From positions 1 through 64,000 of IMG/VR virus record IMGVR_UViG_3300028581_000001: a DNA stretch of 64,000 nucleotides, one strand, 5' to 3'. A program made the translations under genes and the position numbers. Positions within the stretch are counted from its first letter, which is position 1. Every line of letters begins with the position of its first letter. This document shows, one piece after another, positions 8,560-18,801 of the stretch. This DNA is from a virus. The notes beneath the pieces are model-generated. The model made no database searches, had not been told where the DNA came from, and saw nothing but the letters and a program-made list of their open reading frames with translations.

Positions 8560-8603
8560 CAAAGGGTTTTATACCCTTGAATTAAATCAATCTTTGTACA
8601 CAG
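8560..8603 (-). promoter_or_regulatory. Hairpin-flanked TATAAAA promoter-like element, copy 2
   Basis: Arms AAGGG and CCCTT around ttttata, then 18 bases to ctttgtacacag. It lies between the holin-like gene and the lysozyme-like gene and points leftward toward the latter. Confidence 0.75.
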
Positions 8604-8756
8604 TTAAAGTGTCTGGAATTTCCAAACTGTTAATAACCAACCTACCATGAGTGCTATAATAATTCAAGACTTATCTCATGTAAAAATACTAAACACTAAC
8701 ACAATCAAATCTAATATGATTGCTAATGTTAGTAACCACGATTGTATCTTCTTCAT
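8604..8756 (-). CDS. Holin-like small membrane protein
   Basis: 50 residues with two hydrophobic helices (SWLLTLAIILDLIVLVFSIF and IIIALMVGWLLTVW) separated by a short TGDKSG turn, basic N-terminus MKKIQ. Size and topology fit a class II holin or antiholin; the neighbouring lysozyme-like gene supports that. No sequence family recognised. Confidence 0.6.
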
Positions 8757-8795
8757 AAATGAATTAGATTAATAAATAAAATATAAGATAGATCT

Positions 8796-8912
8796 CTATC
8801 TTTTCTTAGCAATAAGAATTGCCTGCTTAACAGCATAAACAAATCTTTCTTTACTAGCAGAAATATCTGCTCAATAAAGATATGCTAATACTAATAATTT
8901 AATTAACTTCAT
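8796..8912 (-). CDS. Small hypothetical protein
   Basis: 38 residues, start MKLIKLLVLAYLYGADISAS, end AVKQAILIAKKR. Hydrophobic start, basic end; possibly a membrane-associated peptide. Short, so moderate doubt remains. Confidence 0.5.
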
Positions 8913-8957
8913 AACAAATAAGATTAAATAATAAAATACTTACGATACAAAGATATA

Positions 8958-9001
8958 TCAAGAGGTTTTATACCTCTATTAAATCAATCTTTGTACACAG
9001 A
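8958..9001 (-). promoter_or_regulatory. Hairpin-flanked TATAAAA promoter-like element, copy 3
   Basis: Arms AGAGG and CCTCT around ttttata, 18 bases to ctttgtacacag. Upstream (minus strand) of the small genes at 8912 and 8756. Confidence 0.8.
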
Positions 9002-9054
9002 ACCATAACAACTAATCCAAGCACAGGAGATATACTCCTGTACTAAATTAATCT

Positions 9055-9213
9055 TTATGATGGATATGCTATAGGTAGATTCCTTTCTATACAAAACTTA
9101 TTAATCAATCTTGCTTCATAAGGTTTAATCTTATCAGCTCACCTTACTCATAACAATTGATGTCTACAGTATGAACCTCTTGCAGCTCATACATCCTGTC
9201 AGTTTATTATCAT
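9055..9213 (-). CDS. Small hypothetical protein
   Basis: 52 residues, start MIINGQDVGAARGSYCRHQL, end ERNLPIAYPS. Basic with two Cys; no family recognised. Confidence 0.55.
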
Positions 9214-9223
9214 AGATATATTA

Positions 9224-9790
9224 TTAAGAAATATTAATATGATCATCTTCCCATTTTCAATATGAATCAATATACTTAATGGTAGATTTAATGTCTTTAT
9301 TTTGAACTGCATTATTAAGTGGAACAAATATATTCTTAAGATCAGCATTCTCTTTTGTTAATCAATTGATAACTTCTTCATTGTGTTCAATGATTCATTC
9401 TATCTCTTGACATATAGTAACTATCTCATTTATTTTCTTATCAGTAAAGAATTCATTATTGATTCTTTCTGTAACAATGTCTGCTTTATACATAGTATTA
9501 ATTTGGTTAGTGTTAATTAAAGGTTCGTTATAGTCTCAATCAGCACTACCTCAAAGAGTTTTCCTTGTATCATTAGTCTTATTACCATATATATCATAGT
9601 CTCTGAATAATGAAAAAGGATAAGATCATGTAGTTCATTTATCATTAGTTATTTCATAGCCATAATCATAAACATATCTAACCTTATAATGTTTACCAAC
9701 AGTAAAATAATATTGATAGTTATCAATTTTATTCTTAATACACATTACATACTTATCTTTCTTATAAGAAGTACGAGTATAATTTCACAT
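9224..9790 (-). CDS. Hypothetical protein
   Basis: 188 residues. N-terminal beta-rich part (YYFTVGKHYKVRYVYDYG), then a predicted coiled coil (INEIVTICQEIEGIIEHN, EEVINGLTKENADLK). No catalytic motif. First gene after promoter-like copy 4. Confidence 0.7.
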
Positions 9791-9809
9791 ATTAATTAAG
9801 TTAAAAAAT

Positions 9810-9855
9810 ATCAGGGGATTTTATACCCCTGAATTAAATCATTCTTTGTAAACAA
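9810..9855 (-). promoter_or_regulatory. Hairpin-flanked TATAAAA promoter-like element, copy 4
   Basis: Arms TCAGGGG and CCCCTGA (7 bp) around attttata, then ctttgtaaacaa. Located 20-60 bases upstream (minus strand) of the gene starting at 9790. Confidence 0.85.
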
Positions 9856-9857
9856 AA

Positions 9858-10142
9858 CTAATCAATAGATGATGTGATTATACTAATGATATCTTCTTTG
9901 CTTCTTTTAGCAGTAAGCCGACATCATCAGTAAGCAAATCAATCTGATTCTTCTAATAAAATATATGAATAACCATCAAAGAAATCAAACCGAACATATG
10001 ATTTCTTTCAGAACCGAATGTATTCAGAAGTCTTATTAATCTTTGCATCCTTAATCATATGCTTAACAATTTCTGGTAGTGACTTCTTTAATAATTCATT
10101 ATCGAAATCAGCTATCAAAGTAACTTTACGCTTTACTTTCAT
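9858..10142 (-). CDS. Hypothetical protein
   Basis: 94 residues, start MKVKRKVTLIADFDNELL, end SKEDIISIITSSID (stop TAG). Contains RFGKKSYVRFDFFDGYSYIL. Start overlaps the stop of the upstream gene by 10 bases, so it is translationally coupled. No family recognised. Confidence 0.7.
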
Positions 10143-10792
10143 GTTTGTTCAAGGTTACATTCTAAATTAATCTCATCAATAGGAGACTGCAAATCTTGAG
10201 GTTTAAAGTTATATCAAGAGCAGTCGGCTATATACATAGCCTGTTCCCATATATCTGCATTGTCAGGAGCATGTTCATATGCTTCTATAACTCAACCATC
10301 AATCTCTAAATCATCAAGATTACTTTCTCTATTAGAAAATATTTCATACACAGTAGCATTGATAGCTTTCTCTGATGTAGATTCTTCTAATACAAAATAC
10401 TTTCAATCTTCATTGTATCATTTGAACTCAAATGATTTATCATTACAATAATAATCTTTGAGTTTAGAATACACAATCTCGCAGAACTCTTGAGCTTGAT
10501 ACATAACAATTTCATCTTCTGAAATATCATCTTCCATAATCATTTCAACATACTTCATAATAGTAGATTCATTCTGTTCTTCTTCTAAACAAAATTGTTC
10601 CCATTGTGTCTTAAGATTATTAAGTAGATCTTCATTATCAATTTCATTTCATTGCATATCACAAACTTGAAATTCATCAAAAGATCAACCTCAATAATAA
10701 TAAGTATTGTTATGTGTTACATAACCTACATATCAAGTGAAATCTAATACTAGATCACACTTGTATGTTTTAGTTTCACTTCTTAAAATCAT
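10133..10792 (-). CDS. Hypothetical acidic protein
   Basis: 219 residues, start MILRSETKTYKCDLVLDF. Strongly acidic (DDISEDEIVMYQAQEF, SNLDDLEIDGGVIEAYEH). Overlaps both neighbours by 10 bases. No recognised domain; the acidity would suit a DNA-mimic or an inhibitor, but that is speculation. Confidence 0.7.
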
Positions 10793-11292
10793 AAATTTTC
10801 TGGAAAATTAAAAGATAAATGTGCTCATATAGATATAACAATAATAAATGTTGCTATTGCCCATATGATTAATACTCATTCATATTGACTATCTGTCATA
10901 GTAGTATCATATCTTATTGGTTCTTCAGATGTACTTCAAGTAAAATCAAACATATCTAGTAATCATATTCAATCATTATGATATACATGAACAGTAGTTA
11001 TTATTGGAGTATATCATTCATAATCTCTACTACTATAAGATTCAGATGGTTTAGTTTTAGTAGTAGATTTAGAATAACTATTACTAGAACTAGATTGTTT
11101 AGTATAATTACTAGACTTATATGTATTATTAGTACTAGTAGACTCTACGGCTTTACTCCGAGTAGTATTACTTCTTGTTGCATTTGAAGAGCTAGATGTT
11201 TCTATTGTAGCAGTTCATCATCATGCTCTTGCATTTACAGTAGCTATTCATATAAATAAAATAAACAGCATTAAAATTAATCTTAACTTCAT
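10783..11292 (-). CDS. Secreted or membrane Ser/Thr-rich protein
   Basis: 169 residues. Signal-peptide-like start MKLRLILMLFILFIGIA with a possible cleavage site at VNARA, then about 70 residues very rich in Ser, Thr and Asn, and a C-terminal TM helix (VLIIWAIATFIIVISIGA). Suggests an envelope-exposed phage protein, for example superinfection exclusion; not a recognised family. Confidence 0.7.
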
Positions 11293-11915
11293 AATTGAAT
11301 TGATTTAAGAAGTAAATTATTCATAACAGTTTCCTTATTAACTTGAGCTTGTTTATTTCTATGCTCAATAATAGAATCTATCTCTGACTTAGCATCATCA
11401 ATACAATCGTCCTTATCAAAATAATCACACATCCATTCATTATCTTCATCTTCTGATTCTTTAATACAAGCCATCCGAACATCTCATCTTAAGTATGCAT
11501 CAAACTCTTTGACTTCTTCTCTAAGATGTTGAATAGCTTTTAATCTTTGAGTAGACTTAATACTTGCTACTCAATATTCCTCACGTAGTTTCTTTTTAGA
11601 TACATATATATATCATACCTGACCACTATCCCAAGGACAACTGAATGGTTGAGTTGCTATAGTTACTCAGCTATGTTGATACATATATACTGGTAGATAA
11701 ACTACTTCTTTAACTAACAATCATTTTTCTTTTAAATGCATAGCGAAATCATCTGCAAATGAAACTCAATAACATTTCATTCGCTCATCTCATACATCAA
11801 TATTCCTATGATTATATATCATAGTTCATAAATGATCATAGTTATCTCTAGGATTATCTGGATTATCACAATTCATATAATTAATAATCCAACCTCTATG
11901 TTCCAATGTTTCCAT
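11283..11915 (-). CDS. Conserved phage hypothetical protein
   Basis: 210 residues. The N-terminal half (DNPDNPRDNYDHLGTMIYNH, CPWDSGQVGYIYVSKKKL) follows a pattern I recall from many phage hypothetical proteins (NPR..DNLGTM...; DSGQ.G.I...). C-terminal third is acidic and helical. Function unknown in the family. Overlaps its downstream neighbour by 10 bases. Confidence 0.75.
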
Positions 11916-11916
11916 T

Positions 11917-12357
11917 TTAATATTTATTAAGAAGTAAAGTAAGTTTATCAATAGAGTCACTAAGTAAATTAATAGACTCTTGACATCACAATTCTAATCA
12001 TCTTAGTAATCATTGCTCGAAACATATCTCTTCAGTAGTAGACATAGCTTCAAAGTTTTCAAGCATGTCTTCTGCATTTTTAAATCACCAATCCTTAGGA
12101 TTAGTTCTTCAAAGAATATTCTTACAATAATTTTTCTTATCATTCTTAACAGAAAGTTCTTGTAACAATCTTAAGTCTTCTAATAGTTTAGGCAATAAAG
12201 TATTTATTAATATCTTATTTGACATAAGAGATCAACATACGAATTGCTCATCACTATCATTCTTCATAGCTTTATCATAAGTATATCAATAATCTTTAAT
12301 TGCTTTAAGATCTTCATTGATATTTTCTGATAATGATTTAACAAATTTATTTATCAT
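11917..12357 (-). CDS. Hypothetical helical protein
   Basis: 146 residues, start MINKFVKSLSENINEDLK. Mostly helical and charged with four Cys (FVCGSLM, NYCKNIL, EICFEQG, LGCQES). No family recognised. One base separates it from the next gene. Confidence 0.7.
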
Positions 12358-12595
12358 AGCTCACTTGATTAATAATACAATGATCTGCAGACATGGTTAA
12401 TACTGCAGGCTTATCACAATGATTCACTCTTATTGAATCTTTATCTATCATCATCCATTCAATAGAATAATTATCATACTTATTTGATATCCTTTCACAA
12501 AGACATCATTCTTCATCTTGAAGATTAAATTCTTCTTTAGTATTAGAATATAAATCTATCTCTCAAGACTGAAAATTTAAAACAACTGTAATCAT
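12347..12595 (-). CDS. Hypothetical protein
   Basis: 82 residues, start MITVVLNFQSGEIDLYS. Several Cys/His (EEGCLCERI, RVNHCDKPAVL, SADHCII) could bind a metal, without a classical finger spacing. First gene of the 12595-to-9858 run, downstream of promoter-like copy 5. Confidence 0.65.
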
Positions 12596-12618
12596 GATAT
12601 ATGATTGTTAAGAAATAA

Positions 12619-12666
12619 ATACAGGGGATTTTATACCCCTGTAATAATTCAGACTTTGTAAACAAA
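12619..12666 (-). promoter_or_regulatory. Hairpin-flanked TATAAAA promoter-like element, copy 5
   Basis: Arms ACAGGGG and CCCCTGT (7 bp) around attttata, then ctttgtaaacaa. Drives the gene run beginning at 12595. Confidence 0.85.
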
Positions 12667-12668
12667 TC

Positions 12669-12824
12669 TTATTCAAATTCTTTAACGAACCTAGAATTAC
12701 AAGAACATCATTCTGTAAAATAAGTTCTAGAATAATATTCTGATTTTTTCCCTGCATTGAATTGCGATACTGGTCTATGGTATCACATAACACGAGTATA
12801 TACTTCACATCTTTGTCTCTCCAT
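12669..12824 (-). CDS. Stand-alone NrdD C-terminal (glycyl-radical loop) protein
   Basis: 51 residues. CEVYTRVMGYHRPVSQFNAG closely follows the C-terminal tail of anaerobic ribonucleotide reductase NrdD, whose RVxGY glycine carries the catalytic radical, and FNAGK...R is the conserved following segment. The radical-site Gly is itself a TGA codon here. No catalytic NrdD subunit is in the window, so this may complement a host or distant phage NrdD, much as YfiD-type spare glycyl-radical domains repair pyruvate formate-lyase; that role is inferred. An SCNSR near the end gives only a weak Cys pair. Confidence 0.75.
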
Positions 12825-12885
12825 ATAATATAAAATTAGTAAATAAATGGTACTAATAATTATATCAAATAAATATAGAAAGCAA

Positions 12886-14292
12886 CTACTTCTTAGTTTT
12901 CGTCTTGACCTTTATTTCTTTTGTTACATCACTAGATTTAGTGGCAACAAAAGGTGTAGCCCTTGCCATTATAACCTGAAGTCAATCACATTCATTATCA
13001 ATTATATCATAGTTCTTTTGACTAATCAATCATGCTTCATCAATTAATATGAAATCTAATCATAATTGTTTGACGAATGCTAATGATAATCTTATCTGAC
13101 ATAGTAATCTATTACCTCAAGATAACTCAGTATATGGTTGTCTATTCAGCATTATCTGAAATGATTCAACTACATCTCAATTAGCTTGTGTCTTGAATAA
13201 TTCTATATCAAGTCAAAGACCTTTCACTTTATCTTCAAGATCTTTAGTGAATTGTATCTTATACTTCTTAATGAATGTAAGAATTTCTTTATCATTAAGT
13301 TCACCTAAAGCTTTGAGTTGTGCTTCCTTAATACCAAGTTCTCTCTTAGCAGATTGATATTCATTAACCATATCTTTATCCACTTGATTAGATTGTCTAA
13401 GTATCATCTGTAAGAATCATGCCTTCTGATCTATAGTCATAGGATTCAAAGGTTCAGGAACAATGTTAGTAGGTAACAATGGAATTGATTCAAGATCAGC
13501 TAACTGTCTTTTTAATTCTTTACCTTTAGCATTGATTCATTCTACAACTTTAGTATATTTATCTGAAGATAACTCAGCTCAACAAGCAGGACAATTCTTT
13601 TTAACATTCTTAAACTCTTCACGAAGATCTTCTATCTTTGTTTTAAGATTAGTAATGTTAATCTGATTCCTATTGTTAGTAGCAACAGCTTCATTGTTTG
13701 CTAACTGAATAGCTATACGATTACCATTGTATTTACTTTCGTACTCTCTATACTTAGATTCTATCTCTGAAGAATTATCTTCTATTGATACAGGATTCTT
13801 TTCAAACTTAGTAACTATAGATTTGAATCTAATTATATCATCTAAGATAATATCTTCTTTACCTTTATTCTCTTTCAACCTAGCATTCAATTCTTTCTCC
13901 AGAGTTGGTGTCCATCATGGAACATTATCTTTCATGTATCATTCAAAGTCTACACCTAACAGTTTAACTAATGTTAATCTTTGTTCAGGTGTTGACAAAT
14001 TAAAGAATTCTCATGGTAGTATATATTTAATTAATGCATTAGGTTCTTGATCTAATCATATCCATAATGCTTTACTTAACATATATACTTTATCTGGAGT
14101 ATGAATCTTAGCAGATCATGACGGAAGAGTTCTAAGTCAAGGATACTTCTTAGAATACAAACTCAATAATGTATTAAGTATTGTTGACTTACCATATCCA
14201 TTTGGTTCTTCTATTAGATTAATTCATGGTCAGAATTCTCTTTCCAATTTTAATCAGAAGTCTGGATAGTTTATCTCTATCTTATTAAACAT
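12886..14292 (-). CDS. SMC/Rad50/SbcC-like ATPase (phage recombination family)
   Basis: 468 residues. Walker A EEPNGYGKST near residue 30, a long coiled coil of about residues 145-385 interrupted by a CPACG zinc hook, the ABC signature ELSGGNRLLC, and Walker B LDFILIDEAG. This is the layout of SbcC/Rad50 and T4 gp46. Such proteins work with a metallophosphatase nuclease (SbcD/Mre11/gp47) in DNA end processing; a calcineurin-like phosphoesterase sits at 60548-62041 but is far away. One glycine of the signature and that of ILIDEAG are TGA. The protein is shorter than bacterial SbcC, as is common in phages. Confidence 0.85.
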
Positions 14293-14310
14293 AGTTCATA
14301 AGGGTTAGTA

Positions 14311-14580
14311 TTAAAATGGAATATCTTCTGTCTCTGGTAGTAACAGATTAGCAATATCTTTCCTAGTCATCTCGAATACATCTGATCTCCATTTTCATTG
14401 CCATACAAACAATACGAGATCTTCTTCAACAGTAGCTCTAAGTGCATTTTGTTTATCATCAGCTTTATTATAATAAGTAGTAAATGCATCTCTACTTACT
14501 ATTATCAAAGGATTAACAGGATTATTAAATACCTCAAGTGTAAATCACTTATCAGGTATTGACCTAAATATCTTGTCCAT
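14311..14580 (-). CDS. Small protein with SSB-like acidic tip
   Basis: 89 residues, start MDKIFRSIPDKGFTLEVF. The C-terminus ends ETEDIPF, matching the conserved DDDIPF tip by which bacterial SSB proteins recruit partners. No OB-fold is obvious in 80 residues. It lies between the SbcC-like ATPase and promoter-like copy 6, so a replication or repair accessory role is inferred. Confidence 0.65.
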
Positions 14581-14601
14581 AATAAATTGGGTTAAAGAAT
14601 A

Positions 14602-14646
14602 CAAGAGGTTTTATACCTCTTTAGTATTTCAGTCTTTGTAAACAGA
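14602..14646 (-). promoter_or_regulatory. Hairpin-flanked TATAAAA promoter-like element, copy 6
   Basis: Arms AAGAGG and CCTCTT (6 bp) around ttttata, 18 bases to ctttgtaaacag. The stop codon of the upstream gene (14611) lies inside the element. Confidence 0.8.
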
Positions 14647-14934
14647 CAAGTCTATTCACTTAGATTTAAATATCATTCATATAACTAATAGATCAGGTAG
14701 AATAATATCTAACTTGATCCAGTAAGTTCAATGTGTTCAGTTATATCCATAACTGCTTCACTCATTGGAGATAGCACAATCAATCTCTACACCATTATCT
14801 ATTGTTATAGTCAATGGTTTATCAATAAACTTCCTTGCATCAAATGATTCAGGAACATTGAATGTAGCAGATATGTTTCAATCTGCTATACTCTTTGTGC
14901 TAATACCTTTTCATGGAATAAACTCTATGTTCAT
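14611..14934 (-). CDS. Hypothetical protein
   Basis: 107 residues, start MNIEFIPGKGISTKSIAD. Beta-rich middle (NISATFNVPESFDARKF, PLTITIDNGVEIDCAI) and a hydrophobic LPDLLVIGMIF near the end. With TGA=Gly the frame runs into the promoter-like element before its TAA, so the last residues are less certain. No family recognised. Confidence 0.6.
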
Positions 14935-15080
14935 AGTTCTATTATTATTTTAGTAGATTTCATATCATCCCATAATATTGGACGAACATACTTATGAACA
15001 TATTTTCTTAATAAGTTTTGTCTTCCAGTTAATAATCTTATTAACTTAGAAGTTCTAGGTCAATGTACATATATTACCAT
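14925..15080 (-). CDS. Small basic protein
   Basis: 51 residues, start MVIYVHGPRTSKLIRLLTG. Very basic; may bind nucleic acid. Its TAG stop overlaps the start of the next gene by 10 bases. Confidence 0.6.
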
Positions 15081-15083
15081 ATA

Positions 15084-15362
15084 TTAATTATTATCGCTTT
15101 CAAATAAATCTTTTATAAATTGATTACATGCTTCAACAGAAAATCAATATTGACTATCAAAATAATCTTCTATGTATTCCATTATTTCATATAATTCTCA
15201 ACATTCTCATATATGATTACGAATAAAAGATTCTATTTCATTAGTAGTTTTAACAAATGTATTAGCATTTTCTAAAGAATTATTACTATCTTCATAATAT
15301 ATTGTATATCAATCTTTTTCTTTAGTTAAATATAATTTAATAAATTCAAATTCTTTAATCAT
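15084..15362 (-). CDS. Hypothetical acidic protein
   Basis: 92 residues, start MIKEFEFIKLYLTKEKDG. Acidic with ending KDLFESDNN. No family recognised. Its stop is 3 bases from the next start. Confidence 0.65.
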
Positions 15363-15363
15363 A

Positions 15364-16266
15364 TTAACATTGTTTATATAAATAAAAGTTCTCACCATTT
15401 ACTTTGACTTCATCTTCATCTCAGTTCCGTCTATTAAGAAAATGTCATCTTCAGTCAGCTGTAATAGCATCTTCAACGAATTCATCAAAATCATCTATTA
15501 ATCTAATGACTGCTGCATTTCATCATTCACATTTTTCTTGTATAGCTTTAAGTATATCATAAGATCAATCATCATGATCTAATGCTTTACTATGATCTAT
15601 AATAAAATCTGGATTAAAAGCCCAAGCAGATTCTTTTATTTCATCAGCACATTCTTTATCTGCTTCTTTATCTGTGCATACTAGATATTCATTTCATTCT
15701 ATATAGAATATATTATCTTTATATCATTTATCTATGTAACTTAATCATGATGTTGACACATCACAATTAATACACATAGCTAAAAGCTTGTTAACTCATA
15801 TTCAAAGTTCTTCAGCTTTAACTAATATAAAAGATTCATTTTTCATATCTTCTGTAATTTTTACAGGATAATTCTCTGCATCTTCTTGTTCTATATTGGA
15901 ACATAATGCTTCGATAGTCTTATCAAAATCACTAGGTAGATCATTGATAGTCCAACCATGTCCATATATATAAGGTTTATCTTTATATATATCAATATAT
16001 GCTGTACAGAATCTTGGATCAAATGAATCTACTTTACGTTGTATCTCTTTAGTTCCTGCATTCATACCATTCAAATGATATTCTTGCCATACACTTAATA
16101 GTTCCTCTTGATATTCTCATAGAGGTTCTATACTATCCTGACATTGACCACTATCTCACGACATAGTAAATTCAGGATATCAATTCCTGTAAGTAATTTC
16201 AGCTTTGATATTCCATAGCTTTCAATTCTTATCATGGAATTTAACTTTTCGAATTAGTTCTTTCAT
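15364..16266 (-). CDS. Phage hypothetical protein
   Basis: 300 residues. The first 170 residues (KLWNIKAEITYRNGYPEFTM, SGDSGQCQDSI, WQEYHLNGMNAGT, YIYGHGWTIND) match a pattern I recall from phage proteins of unknown role sharing WHLND/HLNGM...GT...Q; the rest is acidic (RLIDDFDEFVEDAI). No catalytic motif recognised. Confidence 0.7.
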
Positions 16267-16376
16267 TTTAATTGTGGATTATTTAAATAAAGTATTTCTT
16301 TTTGTATAGCAATAACTCTCTCACTTAATGTTGCCCATTCCTGCAATAATTTATTAATCTAATCTTGATTATTCAT
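16254..16376 (-). pseudogene. Small ORF interrupted by an in-frame TAG
   Basis: ATG at 16376 reads MNNQD, then TAG at 16359-16361, then INKLLQEWATLSERVIAIQK and ends NPQLKGKN with TAA at 16254. Elsewhere TAG is a normal stop. Either translation starts at a non-ATG codon after the TAG, or the gene is broken, or the stop is suppressed. Overlaps the start of the 300-residue gene. Confidence 0.4.
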
Positions 16377-16378
16377 AG

Positions 16379-18793
16379 TTAATGTTTAACATATAAATTT
16401 TCAAATGTAGTACAACGAGAAAGTCATACATACAAAAGTTCTTTTGACATTCACTTAATATATGTTAAGCATACATTATCTAGTGAAAGTCATTGACTAT
16501 TATGTGAAACAAATCATTGACATACAAATGAATGATCTCATTCAATTTCTATATCATATGTATTTCTAATTCATATATTTTCTATAGAAACTATTTTATC
16601 ATAATAGAAATTATTATCTAATGTTTTATTTAATACTTTTAATATAAATCATTTTGATCTAGCAAATGAATCTAAATATATACATTGTTTATAAGAAAGA
16701 TTTTTATATCTTAAAATAGCTTTAAGTTTTTTATCTTTATTATATCACAATCATTTAATACATTCTTTAAATTCATCTATTATTTTATTTCTATTAATAA
16801 CAAAATCAATACTAGATTTTCATTTAGATATAAAATTAATTAATCTATCTTGTTTATATCAAACATTAAATCATAAATATTTATTGAATAACATAACATT
16901 TATTCAAGTTATATTTAATACATATGCTTGATTATGTTTATCTGAATATTTATTTAATTTATTAATATAACTTACTATTCAGAAATCTAATAATAAAAGT
17001 TTAATCTTATTAATTAAATCTTTTGAAATAGATACATATCTAATATTTCAATTCTTAGAAATAGATCAATCAGTATCAAATAATCATTTAAGTACATTAG
17101 ATTTTATTAATCAATTAGATTTGAAAATTCAATCTGGTATTGTTTTATCTTTTCATGTACAATAATCTAATCATATTGTATATAATAAATCTCTAAACAT
17201 TTTAGAAGTAAATATAATTGACTTCGCTTTATTATCTTTTTTTCATTTTAATAAATAATTAATTCAAAAATTAGATAATAATTCACAACTACTATTTAAT
17301 ATATGTTCATCCATAGAAGTTATATCAATTCTTCAATCATCTTTATAATTATAAGATCAATCTCAAATTAAAACTCAAATGAAATATGCGAAATTACTAT
17401 CTATATATTTTGTTATATATATATCTTTAGATCTATTTCATAAATCTGGTTTGTGTAATTCAATATCATTTCAATCTAAATTAATAGTTCTATTCATTAT
17501 AAGATAATCTCATATATTTAATTTTCAAGATTCAATATATTCGTTTGTATGATTTAATACTGATAATAATCTATGTTCTTTAGTAGTAATAATTTCTCAT
17601 CATGATTGTGTAGTTATTTTAATAACTTCTTTTTCTCATGTAAATTCTTTTCATATTACTTTCTTAAAAGAAAATCAAGTATCAACAGTTTGTCATAGTT
17701 GTATATCTTTAATTGCAAATAATCAATCAGTTGTTTTTACTAATTGATTTTCTTCAATACATTTATGGATTGTCATAGCCCATGAAAGTTTCAATGGTAT
17801 CTGATTATAAGTACCAATAGTTATTTCTGTAGTTCAATCATACTGAACTTCTTTCCATTCTTCATAACCTATCTCAAAGTTACAATCGAATCTATCAGAA
17901 TGAATCTCAACTGTATTGGAATTACATTTAACTACAGTTCAAAGATCACCATTGACTAATCAATTCTGTAAGTTCTTAGTAACCATAATTCTACATCATT
18001 CTTTTAAATATAGTTCTTCTGGTGTAATACAGTTCTTAGAATTGAACTTACCATATATATATCATTTGTAAATATATTCTTTTGCTTTAACAGTTTCAAA
18101 TCTTTTCTTATTAAAAGCATCTACCATATTATTAAATGGCATTAAGTGAACACTATGCTCATCTCAATATCATCTATTGAAATCATATATTGAACCCATT
18201 TTATTATCTCTAATATTATTAAGTAGTTCAACAAAAGTATTATCTTTTTGTCTACGTACTTTAATTAGATTAAGTTCTTTGAATCAACTATAACAAAATG
18301 CATGATCGAATGTCAGCTTTCAATACTTAGTAACAAGATCTTCTATCTCATTCTTATCCTGTTCTGTGAAACTACCATACACAGGTGGCAATTGATTTGG
18401 ATCTCATACTAATATCATCTGTATTCAACCAAAAGCTTTCTTATTTCATCTCATTTTCTGAAGTAAGTAATTAATATAATCCAGATAGTCTGGTCCAACC
18501 ATTGAGATTTCATCAATTACTATTGTATCTATCTCTGGCCAATCAACACTCTGTTGTTTGATGGGCTTATTATGTAAGTAGTTACCGAACATCTTAAATG
18601 TAGAATGAATAGTAGCTCATCATATATTTATTGCTGCAATTCAAGTAGGTGCAACTACTATTACATTCTTTCATTTAGCTCTACTTTGTTTAATGAATTC
18701 CTGAGTTGTATATGTTTTACCAGTTCATGCTTTCCCTGTAAGAAAACAATTAACTCAACTTAACATATGTTCAAGTGCTTTATCTTGTGTCAT
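16379..18793 (-). CDS. Pif1/RecD/Dda-like helicase precursor with an intein
   Basis: 804 residues. Extein: P-loop GKAGTGKT (20-27), APTGIAA, ATIHSTF, Walker B DTIVIDEISM (Asp94-Glu95), VGDPNQLPP, then motif-V region LSWAMTIHK. After that Lys the sequence becomes an intein (residues 345-765) and resumes with SQGLSLDNVCLTY and LSRCTT at the C-terminus. Spliced product about 383 residues, the size of Dda-type 5'-3' helicases used in phage replication and recombination. Neighbours (HslV-like peptidase, PD-(D/E)XK nuclease) are within 11 bases or overlapping. Many motif glycines are TGA. Confidence 0.9.
16499..17761 (-). mobile_element. Intein with LAGLIDADG homing endonuclease
   Basis: 421 residues in-frame inside the helicase. 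It starts with Cys (CIEENQLVKTTDG), has an N-terminal block B-like EIITTKEHRLL, two dodecapeptide motifs FIGVLIGDGS and LKGLFDTDGS, and C-terminal blocks NTYDIEIEGDHSFVCQGFVS ending in His-Asn before a Ser extein residue. These are the residues needed for splicing and for a two-motif LAGLIDADG nuclease. Insertion is exactly at the helicase motif IHK/SQG, a conserved site. Confidence 0.9.
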
Positions 18794-18801
18794 AATGTTA
18801 T

